Notes under the pieces: model-generated
Seen by the model: only the letters and a program-made list of their open reading frames with translations
What the model was told of the DNA's origin: nothing
Database searches by the model: none
Shown: piece by piece, positions 7,777 through 15,956 of the stretch
Layout: each line of letters opens with the position of its first letter
Numbering within the stretch: the first letter of the stretch is position 1
Translations under genes and position numbers: made by a program
Virus record (IMG/VR): IMGVR_UViG_3300037278_000728
Span: 1-64,000 of that record
DNA from: a virus
Reading direction: 5' to 3' (one strand)
DNA length: 64,000 nucleotides

Positions 7777-8058
7777 ATGGAAATTACAACTGAATTACTA
7801 ACCGACTTAAGAGAAAAATCAAAATTAGCAACGGGCGGAACCTGGACTTGGGAGGATGATCCGCCTACATTGTATGCTGGAAGAGGCCAATATGCAGACC
7901 ATAATTTGGGATGTGAAATTGGCTTTCATGGCCTTAACTTATTAGGCCGACTTGAACCAGATTGGAATGGCAAGAATAATCTTAATTTTATTACCGCCGC
8001 GTCGCCAGATGTTATTCTGGCATTATTAGATTATATAGATAAGTTAGCAAACGCATAA
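7777..8058 (+). CDS. Small phage protein with Ead/Ea22-like C-terminus
   Basis: 93 aa from ATG 7777; an upstream ATG at 7759 lies between the -35 and -10 boxes and is unlikely to be used. The ending N-F-I-T-A-A-S-P-D-V-I-L-A-L-L-D is the signature helix of Ead/Ea22-like phage proteins, preceded by a W-T-W-E-D-D segment. Function of this family is unknown. It is followed 12 bp later by dNMP kinase and is probably co-transcribed with it from the sigma70-type promoter. Confidence 0.6.
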   Translation: MEITTELLTDLREKSKLATGGTWTWEDDPPTLYAGRGQYADHNLGCEIGFHGLNLLGRLEPDWNGKNNLNFITAASPDVILALLDYIDKLANA

Positions 8059-8070
8059 AAGGATCGTATT

Positions 8071-8709
8071 ATGGGTAGAATTATTGGCTTACTTGGTTTA
8101 ATTGGATCAGGTAAAGACACAGTAAGTAATATTTTAGTAAACGATTATGGATTCCATCAGGTTGCATTTGCAGATTCATTAAAAGAAGCCGTGTCTATTA
8201 TTTTTGGCTGGCCGTTAAAAATGTTAGATGGAAAAACAAAAGCGAGTCGTGTTTGGCGGGAGCAAATAGATGATTGGTGGTCCAATCGCCTTGGTATTCC
8301 TGAATTAACTCCTCGATGGGTATTACAAAATTGGGGAACCGATGTTAATAGAAATATGTTTCATCAAGATATATGGGTTGCCTCGTTAGAAAGAAAATTA
8401 GTTGATTCAAAATTAGATTTTGTTATTAGTGATTGCCGATTTATAAATGAACTTAAGGTATTAACTAACGTAAATGCTACCTTGTGTAGAGTTGATCGCG
8501 GACCATTACCCGAATGGCACGATACGGCGGTAGCCGTAATTAAGTCGGGAGAAAATATTGCAACAGATAATCGTATGAGCATTGACTATCCGGGTGTTCA
8601 TATTTCTGAATGGGGTTGGATTAATACAAAGGTTGACTATGTAATCGACAATAATTTCGATTTACCTTATTTGAAAGAACGAATCGGCGAAATTATTAGA
8701 GACGTCTAA
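8071..8709 (+). CDS. 1: Deoxynucleoside monophosphate kinase (T4 gp1-like)
   Basis: 212 aa, SD AAAGGATCG. The P-loop is G-L-I-G-S-G-K-D-T (residues 9-17). Further matches to phage dNMP kinases are F-A-D-S-L-K-E-A, W-V-L-Q-N-W-G-T-D-V-N-R-N and V-I-S-D-C-R-F-I-N-E. It phosphorylates dNMPs to dNDPs for phage DNA synthesis in the cytoplasm. Length is close to T4 gp1 (241 aa). Confidence 0.85.
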   Translation: MGRIIGLLGLIGSGKDTVSNILVNDYGFHQVAFADSLKEAVSIIFGWPLKMLDGKTKASRVWREQIDDWWSNRLGIPELTPRWVLQNWGTDVNRNMFHQDIWVASLERKLVDSKLDFVISDCRFINELKVLTNVNATLCRVDRGPLPEWHDTAVAVIKSGENIATDNRMSIDYPGVHISEWGWINTKVDYVIDNNFDLPYLKERIGEIIRDV

Positions 8710-8732
8710 AACGGCTATTTTGAGGTCAGGTT

Positions 8733-8740
8733 GCTAAATA
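8733..8740 (+). promoter_or_regulatory. Late promoter variant for the tail sheath
   Basis: GCTAAATA, 41 nt upstream of the sheath ATG at 8782, which has its own SD (GAGGGA). First base pair deviates from TATAAATA. Confidence 0.45.
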
Positions 8741-8781
8741 CCAATATAAGTTTATTAGATTTACAAGTGAGGGAAAATCAA

Positions 8782-11700
8782 ATGAGTTCAACTCTTCAAA
8801 GCCCAGGTGCGCAGGTCACCGTAATAGATGAGAGCCAGTATCTAAGTGCTCCGGCTGGCACCGCTCCTCTTTTTGTAGTTGCAACAGCGCAGAATAAAAC
8901 AAATCCTAGTGGAGTTACTGCACCTTATACAACGGCTAACACTGCCGGTCTTCTTACTCTTGAAACGAGCCAACGATCATTAATTAATGACTTTGGCGCT
9001 CCTATTTTTCAAAATGTACAAGGGACCCCGGTAAATGCATCAGAACAAAATGAGTATGGCTTAATGGCCGCTTATTCTGCTCTTGGTGTTTCCGATGCCG
9101 CCTATATTTTACGTGCTCCTGTAGATTTAAATGCATTAACTGGTACGTTAGCACCTCCGGTCGGCACTCCAGCCAACGGAACAATTTGGCTTAATGCCGC
9201 AGGCACAAAATGGGGTATTTTAGAATATAATGCGGCAAGTCAGAGTTTTGCAGCAATATCTACAACAAATACATCTGGACAGGGAAAACTTTGGATTGTT
9301 ACCGATCCCTCACAAACTTCCGATGCAAATACCAGTGTACCCGTTAATACGATTGGAAAACCGGGGGATTATTCTGTAGTTTTGACTAACACCAGCAACC
9401 CAGTTTGGAAGCAGGATTATTTAGGAAATTGGGTCGAAGTAGGAACAGCTTCATGGCAAGCCGTTACTCCGGCAGTCATTGGCGCCGTTGTAAATCCGTC
9501 AAATATTTCTGGTGTACTAGATTTAAACGGAACTAACGTTGTATTATCTGGCGCAAATCTTATAACTACAATTTCTGAAATTACAGCGGCCAATGTACCA
9601 GGCGTGAATGCTTTTTCTATTGGAAACCGCCTAGCACTGTCTGTTACCAGCGCTGCCCCTAATAGTGTATTATCATTATCGGGTAATGTTGGGTTACAAC
9701 TCGGAATTGCTAGTGCAAACATTTATGCGGCTGCATATCAGGTTAGTCCATACACAAATGTGCCGAAATGGAATGCAACAGATGCAACCCCAGAACCAAC
9801 CGGAAGTGTATGGTATAATACTTCTATACCAGAAAGCGGTGCAAATATCTCCGTTCAGGTGTATAATTCTGCTAGCAATTCTTGGACACCGCAGGTTGTT
9901 ACAATTGGATCATCCGATGCAATTCTTAATTATATCTTAGATCCTATCGGTGGCGGTATTAATATTCCAGCGGGTACATTTGCTGCAAATGCTGGAACAC
10001 TAGCATTTACTACTACCTTGCTAGAACGCCAGGCAGGCGCAACCACGCTGTCTGGTACAAATTCAAATGTTAATCTAACTGGATCAGCACCGTTTACCTT
10101 TACCATTAACACAACGGTTCCAGGAAGTAATCAATACACAGGTAATGTAGTAATTTCATTTGCCGGATCGACAGCAAATGCGTTAATTAATGCAGTTAAC
10201 GCAGCCGGTTTAACCGGGATTTCGGCTGGCTTTACTCATTTCAATACTATTGAAATTCAGAATACGAACGGTGGTTCTTTTTGCTTATATGACGGAGCAA
10301 ATACACCATTAGAGCAGGTTGGTCTTCTAACAACCGGTGTTACTTTCGCAACGGTAAGTAATTGGGTAACTCCTTCCTATGTTGAAAGTTTAACAGCGCC
10401 AACGTCAGATCCTGCCAATGGTACATTATGGTTTTATGACGACCCTACGGTTGCCGATATCATGATTAATACTGGTACAGCATGGCTAGGATATAGAAAT
10501 GTAACCGCTAATCTAGAAGCACGAGGATATAATTTAACGTTAACAGATCCTAGCGGTCCTATTGTAAGTGCAACTGTTCCGGTGTATCAGTCTACCGGTA
10601 ATGTTGTAGTTAATGGTGATATCTGGATTAACACTTCCGATATAACTAATCTTCCGAATATTAACAGATATCAAAGTGGCGCATGGATTAAAATTAATAA
10701 CGTCGATCATACAAGCAGCAACGGCGTTGTTTTTGCGGATGCCCGTTGGGCAACAACCGGTAATGTCGATCCAGCAACGAGCACGTTTACACCGATTAGT
10801 ACATTGTTAACTAGCAATTATTTAGATTCAGATGCACCTAGTTATGCATTGTATCCGCGTGGAACCTTATTGTTTAATACACGACGAAGCGGTATGAATG
10901 TTAAACAATTTACAACTAATCATTTGATTAATGCTTCAGAAACTGCCGCATGGGTAACTGCTAGCGGTAATAATGAAAGTGGTGTGGCATATCTAGGAAG
11001 CGCGGCTCAGAGAAATGTAGTTGTACAAACATTGGTTGCCGCCATTGAGAATAGTGATCAGATATTAGAGGAACTTTATAATTTTGGATTAATATCTTGT
11101 CCCGGGTATCCAGAATTACTTTCAACATTAGTTACGCTGAATATTAATAGGGGAGAAACGGCATTTATTGTGGCTGATAGCCCAATGACACTAGCCGCGA
11201 ATGCAAATGCTATTAACACTTGGGCCAATAATCTTAATGCTGCTCCTGCGGATGGAGTAGACGGATTAGTTACATTCTATGATTACGCAGCAACATATTA
11301 TCCATCAGGATTAACGACTGATCTTAGTGGAAATAAAATTGTTGTTCCTGCTAGTTTCATGGCGGTGCCAACAATTATTCAATCCGATGCCAAATCATAT
11401 CCCTGGTTTGCTCCAGCAGGCCCGCAACGAGGATTAGTGACTAATGCAACTTCTATTGGATATGTAGATGGGCAAACCGGTAATTTTGTAGTTAATTCCG
11501 TAGCGCAGAATTTGCGTGACATTCTATACCCAGCTAGTGTAAATCCAATTAGTAATGTTCCTGGAACTGGCCTAGAACTTTATGGACAGAAAACACGAGC
11601 AGCACTAATTAACGGTGAGCCAACAGCATTAAATAGAATCAATGTTGCTCGATTAGTAATCTATTTGAGAAATATGTTGAATAGTCTTGCTAATTCATTT

Positions 11701-11964
11701 ACTTTTGAGCAAAATGATTCAATAACACGCCATAATTTTGGTTTCGATATCGGAAAGTTATTAAAGTCATTACAATCTCAGAGAGCAATTTCTGATTGGG
11801 CGGTGGATGTTTCTACAGATATCAATACTCAGTCAGCTATAGAGAATAATCAACTTTGGGCGGCGGTTGCAATTGCACCGATCACCGTAGCCGAATTTAT
11901 TTATATTCCTGTAACAGTTTCTGCTGCTGGCACAGATTTGGGCGGCGGAGCAATTCAATATTAA
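8782..11964 (+). CDS. 18: Tail sheath protein, T4 gp18-like, extended
   Basis: 1060 aa from ATG 8782 with SD GAGGGA; a TTG at 8731 lacks an SD. Start M-S-S-T-L-Q-S-P-G-A-Q-V-T-V-I-D-E-S and the C-terminal third (L-Y-P-R-G-T-L-L-F-N-T-R-R-S-G, I-V-A-D-S-P, A-P-A-G-P-Q-R-G, the L-N-R-I-N-V-A-R-L helix) are typical of contractile sheath proteins. T4 gp18 has 659 residues; the extra length is four inserted 'G-x-x-W ... Y-x-x-G-x-W' units at about residues 134, 341, 546 and 612, likely surface domains. The protein polymerises around the tail tube and contracts to drive infection. Confidence 0.9.
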   Translation: MSSTLQSPGAQVTVIDESQYLSAPAGTAPLFVVATAQNKTNPSGVTAPYTTANTAGLLTLETSQRSLINDFGAPIFQNVQGTPVNASEQNEYGLMAAYSALGVSDAAYILRAPVDLNALTGTLAPPVGTPANGTIWLNAAGTKWGILEYNAASQSFAAISTTNTSGQGKLWIVTDPSQTSDANTSVPVNTIGKPGDYSVVLTNTSNPVWKQDYLGNWVEVGTASWQAVTPAVIGAVVNPSNISGVLDLNGTNVVLSGANLITTISEITAANVPGVNAFSIGNRLALSVTSAAPNSVLSLSGNVGLQLGIASANIYAAAYQVSPYTNVPKWNATDATPEPTGSVWYNTSIPESGANISVQVYNSASNSWTPQVVTIGSSDAILNYILDPIGGGINIPAGTFAANAGTLAFTTTLLERQAGATTLSGTNSNVNLTGSAPFTFTINTTVPGSNQYTGNVVISFAGSTANALINAVNAAGLTGISAGFTHFNTIEIQNTNGGSFCLYDGANTPLEQVGLLTTGVTFATVSNWVTPSYVESLTAPTSDPANGTLWFYDDPTVADIMINTGTAWLGYRNVTANLEARGYNLTLTDPSGPIVSATVPVYQSTGNVVVNGDIWINTSDITNLPNINRYQSGAWIKINNVDHTSSNGVVFADARWATTGNVDPATSTFTPISTLLTSNYLDSDAPSYALYPRGTLLFNTRRSGMNVKQFTTNHLINASETAAWVTASGNNESGVAYLGSAAQRNVVVQTLVAAIENSDQILEELYNFGLISCPGYPELLSTLVTLNINRGETAFIVADSPMTLAANANAINTWANNLNAAPADGVDGLVTFYDYAATYYPSGLTTDLSGNKIVVPASFMAVPTIIQSDAKSYPWFAPAGPQRGLVTNATSIGYVDGQTGNFVVNSVAQNLRDILYPASVNPISNVPGTGLELYGQKTRAALINGEPTALNRINVARLVIYLRNMLNSLANSFTFEQNDSITRHNFGFDIGKLLKSLQSQRAISDWAVDVSTDINTQSAIENNQLWAAVAIAPITVAEFIYIPVTVSAAGTDLGGGAIQY

Positions 11965-11978
11965 TTAGTTAAAAGAAT

Positions 11979-12020
11979 AATAAAACGGATTGAAATTATA
12001 TAATTTCAGTCCGTTTTATT
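11979..12020. terminator. Bidirectional terminator between convergent genes
   Basis: A long inverted repeat, arm AATAAAACGGA plus TGAAATTA, complementary arm ending TCCGTTTTATT. It sits between the sheath stop and the end of the minus-strand methyltransferase, overlapping the last codons of the latter. Confidence 0.75.
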
Positions 12021-12530
12021 ATCGATGATAATTAAATTATCGTCTGGCGGATGCGGCCCAAATGTTTTAATTTCGTGCGGTAAAATAATACTGGCCGATA
12101 CCTCTTTTATATGTAATACATCCTCAATAATAAAAATTCCACTTGCTGCTAGATATTTTGGCATAGTATTTGCGGCTAAAATTTGATGCTCAATAAAATG
12201 TGATCCGTCGTCGATAATAATATCGAAATTTCCCTCTAATTTGGTGGAGATAGCATTTAATGAATCTTCATTTCCGGCATCGCAGTAATAAGAATGAATT
12301 CTGTCTTCAGATATTAGACATGAAGTATTAATATCCAGACCAAAAATTTCAGCTTCGGGAAAAAAATCTCTCCACATTCTAAGGCTTGATCCTCGAAAAA
12401 TTCCTATTTCGAGTAATTTTTTAACTGGTTTGTTTTTGAATAACTCGTAATAGAAGGGAGTGTAGTGATGATAATTTGATGGTTCTTTATCACATCCATA
12501 TTTTATTGCAATTTTACAGAGTTCTGTCAT
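12006..12530 (-). CDS. Class I SAM-dependent methyltransferase (Methyltransf_24-like)
   Basis: 174 aa. The SAM-binding motif I is L-L-E-I-G-I-F-R-G-S-S-L (about residues 39-50), then I-F-G-L-D-I, and I-I-I-D-D-G-S-H (about 104-111). The last signature is shared by the Methyltransf_24/cephalosporin-hydroxylase-like group, often linked to sugar or natural-product methylation. It has SD AGGAG and a minus-strand AATAAATA at 12550-12557. It is inverted within the tail cluster and looks like an accessory insertion. Substrate unknown. Confidence 0.7.
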   Translation of the reverse strand: MTELCKIAIKYGCDKEPSNYHHYTPFYYELFKNKPVKKLLEIGIFRGSSLRMWRDFFPEAEIFGLDINTSCLISEDRIHSYYCDAGNEDSLNAISTKLEGNFDIIIDDGSHFIEHQILAANTMPKYLAASGIFIIEDVLHIKEVSASIILPHEIKTFGPHPPDDNLIIIDNKTD

Positions 12531-12549
12531 TAAATTCTCCTATTGTCAC

Positions 12550-12557
12550 TATTTATT
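12550..12557 (-). promoter_or_regulatory. Late promoter variant
   Basis: AATAAATA on the minus strand, 20 nt before ATG 12530 with an SD between them: a conventional leadered late gene. Confidence 0.5.
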
Positions 12558-12597
12558 TTTGCTTTTGGAACTGTGTTTTAGAAAAAATTGAATCTTG

Positions 12598-12605
12598 TAT
12601 AAATA
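12598..12605 (+). promoter_or_regulatory. Late promoter for the tail tube gene
   Basis: Exact TATAAATA, 35 nt before ATG 12641, with SD TAGGAG in the leader. Confidence 0.75.
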
Positions 12606-12640
12606 CAAGTAACAGATTTATGTAATAGGAGATTAAAATT

Positions 12641-13252
12641 ATGGGAACCGCGAGCCTTCTAAATTTTACAGTTCCACTATCTGATATCGGAATTCCGGCA
12701 TCGGGCCAAGGCCTGCTAATGCCTAAATTATCATATCGTTTTCGGGCATTATTTATCGGCTTCGGCGTTGCAAATCAGACAACCGAATTAACAAAACAGG
12801 TAATGAATGTAAAACGCCCTTCATTGAAATTTGATGAACAAACAATAGATATCTATGGTAGTAAAGTTCATTACGCTGGCAAGCCGGCTTGGGATCCCAC
12901 AGATATTACGCTGCGTGATGATATGCTAGGTGAAGTATCGGCATTGGTTGGGCAGCAAATTCAGAAGCAATTTGATTTCCAGAATCAGAGTTCCGCTTCA
13001 TCTGCCACTGATTATAAGTTCGAAATGTTATATGAAGTATTGGATGGCGGAAATGGTACTAACGAGCCAGTAATTCTCGAAACATATGATCTAGTTGGAT
13101 GCTGGCTAACAAATGTAGATTACGGCGACAATGATTATTCGAAATCTGACCCATTGACTATTAAAATGACAGTTAGATTCGATAACGCGCTACAATCTCC
13201 CCTCGGTATCGGTAGTGCAATCAGTCGGACATTAGGCACAATCGCAATTTAA
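12641..13252 (+). CDS. 19: Tail tube protein, T4 gp19-like
   Basis: 203 aa with SD TAGGAG. Features of gp19: P-K-L-S-Y-R-F-R-A-L-F, V-K-R-P-S-L-K-F-D, Y-G-S-K-V-H-Y-A-G-K-P-A-W-D-P, a central helix G-E-V-S-A-L-V-G-Q-Q, and the final V-D-Y-G-D-N-D-Y and M-T-V-R-F-D-N-A. It forms the inner tube enclosed by the sheath. Flanked by its own promoter and a hairpin terminator, as expected for a very highly expressed protein. Confidence 0.9.
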   Translation: MGTASLLNFTVPLSDIGIPASGQGLLMPKLSYRFRALFIGFGVANQTTELTKQVMNVKRPSLKFDEQTIDIYGSKVHYAGKPAWDPTDITLRDDMLGEVSALVGQQIQKQFDFQNQSSASSATDYKFEMLYEVLDGGNGTNEPVILETYDLVGCWLTNVDYGDNDYSKSDPLTIKMTVRFDNALQSPLGIGSAISRTLGTIAI

Positions 13253-13266
13253 ATTATATTTTGTTT

Positions 13267-13293
13267 GAATGGGCTGAATTTTTCAGCCCATTC
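13267..13293 (+). terminator. Hairpin terminator after gp19
   Basis: GAATGGGCTGAA, T-rich loop, TTCAGCCCATTC, followed by TCTTTGTCT; 15 bp past the gp19 stop. Confidence 0.75.
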
Positions 13294-13309
13294 TCTTTGT
13301 CTGCTATCG

Positions 13310-13317
13310 CATAAATA
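13310..13317 (+). promoter_or_regulatory. Late promoter abutting ATG 13323
   Basis: CATAAATA then CTTAC then ATG: 5-nt spacing, so the mRNA is predicted to begin at the start codon. No SD is present. Confidence 0.7.
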
Positions 13318-13322
13318 CTTAC

Positions 13323-14477
13323 ATGGGAACTCTTCAATCTGTCCTTTCAACCTTGCAATATGCATCGCAACCAGATATTAATTTGCGTGATTATCGACAC
13401 GCGGCTAAAATTTTTGGACCAAATAATAGTAGCTTATTGCCTAAATCCAAAAATTGGTTTCATATTTATTTTCAACTGAATCCTGCGGTTGTAACGCAAG
13501 TAAATCAAAGTTTATCATCCGCTACCTCCAGCGATAGAATTAATTGGAAATCAGCAAACCTTCCGGTGTTAGGTGTGCTAGCGAGAACAGTTTCATTACC
13601 AAATATTAAATTTGAGGTTAAGAAAAATAATCAATATAATAGATGGTCTTTAAATACAGTTAAGACAAATTATGAGCCAATATCAATTACAATGTGGGAC
13701 GATACTATCAATGTAATCGATCATTTTCTTTATGCATATTATCAATATATGAATGCCGACCCCAATTATGTTAATTGGAGTTCTTCCCAAACACAAGGAA
13801 TGAATATACCATCTCAATGGGATCAATCAACCGGAAATATTAGTTCAGTTTATAGCCCGACATTTGGCAGTTTTGGATTAGATACTTCTAAAACAACGTC
13901 TACCGGAGTCCAATTACAAGCCGCCCCAGGATCTAGTTTTAACAGAACAAATTCATTTTTTGAAAGTATTAGAATTTATCAATTTAATAGATCGGTTAAT
14001 AAAACCATTGGGCCTGAATATAATGAGTTTGTACTTGTAAATCCTGTTATTACCAGTTTTGAGCATGATACCTTAGATTTTGGCACGTCTGAATACATGA
14101 CAAATAAAATGTCAATAGAATATGAAACTGTATTGTATAATTCTGGGCATCTAAATAACGATGAAGTTGCAAGCTGGGATTCGGTTACTGCAACATTATT
14201 CGATAATACTAAAAGCCCGCTAGGACAGCCTGGTATAGGATCAGCAATTTCATCTATTATTAATACAACCGAGGGTGCTATCGGATTAGCTTCTACTGTA
14301 GGTAGTAATAAAGGCGGAATAACTTCGGTTGCAACAGTTATGGCAGAAGCTAGTGGCGGTGTTAATTTATTGAATTCGGCAGTCGAAGTCGCATCCGGAA
14401 GTTCAATTATTGGAGTACCGACAGCGGCTAAGGGATTTGGAACAAGTGGTAATCCACCATTATCGGTTGGCGTATAA
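13323..14477 (+). CDS. 54: Baseplate tail-tube initiator, T4 gp54-like
   Basis: 384 aa. The core (W-F-H-I-Y-F-Q-L-N-P, L-A-R-T-V-S-L-P, N-Q-Y-N-R-W, N-Y-E-P-I-S-I-T-M-W-D-D, R-I-Y-Q-F-N-R, E-F-V-L-V-N-P-V-I-T-S-F-E-H, M-S-I-E-Y-E-T-V-L-Y) matches the T4-like gp54/gp48 tube-fold proteins that start tail tube polymerisation on the baseplate. The C-terminal Gly/Ser/Ala-rich extension (about residue 295 on) is longer than in T4 gp54 (320 aa). This is a core gene with a predicted leaderless mRNA, which is notable. The next gene starts in its stop codon (TAATG). Confidence 0.75.
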   Translation: MGTLQSVLSTLQYASQPDINLRDYRHAAKIFGPNNSSLLPKSKNWFHIYFQLNPAVVTQVNQSLSSATSSDRINWKSANLPVLGVLARTVSLPNIKFEVKKNNQYNRWSLNTVKTNYEPISITMWDDTINVIDHFLYAYYQYMNADPNYVNWSSSQTQGMNIPSQWDQSTGNISSVYSPTFGSFGLDTSKTTSTGVQLQAAPGSSFNRTNSFFESIRIYQFNRSVNKTIGPEYNEFVLVNPVITSFEHDTLDFGTSEYMTNKMSIEYETVLYNSGHLNNDEVASWDSVTATLFDNTKSPLGQPGIGSAISSIINTTEGAIGLASTVGSNKGGITSVATVMAEASGGVNLLNSAVEVASGSSIIGVPTAAKGFGTSGNPPLSVGV

Positions 14478-15220
14478 TGAGAATCTTTGAAATACAAGAA
14501 AATAGTCCTCAAGCAACATTAATTAATATCGAGGCATCCGATATATATAATTTTCTATCGGAAAAATGTCCAATTGCGGTTTCATCTCCTATAAACATTT
14601 ATCGAGGAATAAATACCGTACATGTCAATAAACTGATATATGGAGACAGCAGAACTATAGAACGTGTATCGGCAAATACTGAAAATTATTATACATTAAT
14701 TATAGATAATTTTTTACCTGAATGGAATCGATATCCTAAAAGATCAAAAAGTTTTATTTGCACATCTGATTTAGATGACGCATCGTGTTATGGGACTGTT
14801 TATCAAGTATACCCTTTAAATAACCCACTAGTGGGAGTCTGCCCCACTTCTGATTTTTGGAATGCATTTGAAAATTTAAACCTTGGCAGTTTTTCGTACT
14901 ACTTTAAATCGTTCGCGTCTTATTGTGATATGATACCCATAGACAATATACAAACAGTCTCAAAGATTATTGACGCTTTAAATAAGAATTGGCATGTACT
15001 ATTAAAATCAGAAGATTTTGTAGAGCACATATGCGACAATTTTTCAATAAGTTTTGAAACGTTAAGCAAATTTACATCTTTTTCCCAAGCGCTTAGTCAC
15101 GCGCTAAATCCAGGGAAAAATTTTTTCGGGCTTTATAAATTATCAGTTTTGCCTACACTCACTGATTCTCATGAACTATGGTTTTCTGGGCCCGCCTATT
15201 TTGTTGAGGAGGAATATTAA
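14477..15220 (+). CDS. ART-like paralogue C (putative ADP-ribosyltransferase fold)
   Basis: 247 aa, translationally coupled (TAATG) to the tube initiator and (TAATG) to the next gene. Block 1 N-I-Y-R-G-I (about residue 41), then N-Y-Y-T-L, block 2 R-S-K-S-F-I-C-T with C-Y-G, and block 3 S-H-E-L-W-F-S-G-P-A-Y-F. Closest relative here is the gene at 4391-5155, but this copy keeps the block-1 Arg. It sits inside a conserved tail/head cluster, so it is late-expressed and could be virion-associated, as T4 Alt is; that is inference. Confidence 0.5.
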   Translation: MRIFEIQENSPQATLINIEASDIYNFLSEKCPIAVSSPINIYRGINTVHVNKLIYGDSRTIERVSANTENYYTLIIDNFLPEWNRYPKRSKSFICTSDLDDASCYGTVYQVYPLNNPLVGVCPTSDFWNAFENLNLGSFSYYFKSFASYCDMIPIDNIQTVSKIIDALNKNWHVLLKSEDFVEHICDNFSISFETLSKFTSFSQALSHALNPGKNFFGLYKLSVLPTLTDSHELWFSGPAYFVEEEY

Positions 15221-15522
15221 TGGCTATTATTAAAACAAAAAATTCCTATATTGAACGTAATAACTTCGACTATGTTCAGGCCTATGCTGAAAGCCAGAGC
15301 TCGAATGCGGTGGTAGTCTCAGAATTAGTTCAAATGTATGTTTTGATAGCCCAAAACATGAGCATAACTCCTGCGGCCCTAATTCAGCAAATTAAGAGTG
15401 GAACTATTTCCCCGATAATGTTAGCTGCACAATTAAATTCAGTTAGAACACGGAATGCGTTGATAGGTGTTGCATCAAATCAAGGAACACCTGTTTTTAT
15501 TGCAAGGGAGATCGCAGCATAA
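15220..15522 (+). CDS. Conserved small protein between tail genes
   Basis: 100 aa, strong SD GAGGAGG. Mostly helical with no catalytic motif: V-V-V-S-E-L-V-Q-M-Y-V-L-I-A-Q-N, then L-I-Q-Q-I-K-S-G-T-I-S-P and L-N-S-V-R-T-R-N-A-L. It is coupled to head completion gp4 (TAATG). Not recognised; a chaperone or minor virion protein is plausible from position only. Confidence 0.65.
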   Translation: MAIIKTKNSYIERNNFDYVQAYAESQSSNAVVVSELVQMYVLIAQNMSITPAALIQQIKSGTISPIMLAAQLNSVRTRNALIGVASNQGTPVFIAREIAA

Positions 15523-15956
15523 TGGGAAAATGGGCAAAAGGTTTATATCAGGTAAAGAATAAAGAGAAATATATCGGCCAACGAATTCCAACATACCGAT
15601 CGTCGTGGGAGTCTACGTTTATGCTATTTCTCGATAACCATCCGAGTATCCTTCAGTGGGCAAGCGAATCGATAGCTATCGGATATAGAGACCCATTAAC
15701 AGGAAAAAATAAACGATACTTTCCTGATTTTTTCATTATCTATCTTGACGCAGACGGTGTTAAACATGCTGAAATTATCGAAATTAAGCCTACTAATCAA
15801 ACAGGGCAAGTAAAGACAAAGAGCAAAATTAATCAGGCTCAGATTTTAAAGAATCATGCAAAATGGAATGCGGCATTAGCATATGCCGCTAAAAATGGAT
15901 GCTCGTTTCGAATTTTAACGGAATTAGAACTCTTTAAGAATCCAGGTAAAAAATAA
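15522..15956 (+). CDS. 4: Head completion protein, T4 gp4-like
   Basis: 144 aa. Y-R-S-S-W-E-S-T-F, W-A-S-E-S-I-A-I-G-Y-R-D-P, K-R-Y-F-P-D-F-F-I and E-I-I-E-I-K-P followed by W-N-A-A-L-A-Y-A and F-R-I-L-T-E are the hallmarks of gp4/gp50. The E...PDF...EIKP arrangement is a PD-(D/E)xK nuclease-like core. In T4, gp4 is required to finish filled heads before tail joining. Confidence 0.85.
   Translation: MGKWAKGLYQVKNKEKYIGQRIPTYRSSWESTFMLFLDNHPSILQWASESIAIGYRDPLTGKNKRYFPDFFIIYLDADGVKHAEIIEIKPTNQTGQVKTKSKINQAQILKNHAKWNAALAYAAKNGCSFRILTELELFKNPGKK

Noticed and set aside
13979-14512. 177-codon minus-strand frame opposite the tube-initiator C-terminus
   Set aside because: No promoter or SD, and the plus-strand protein matches a known family; a low-complexity shadow.
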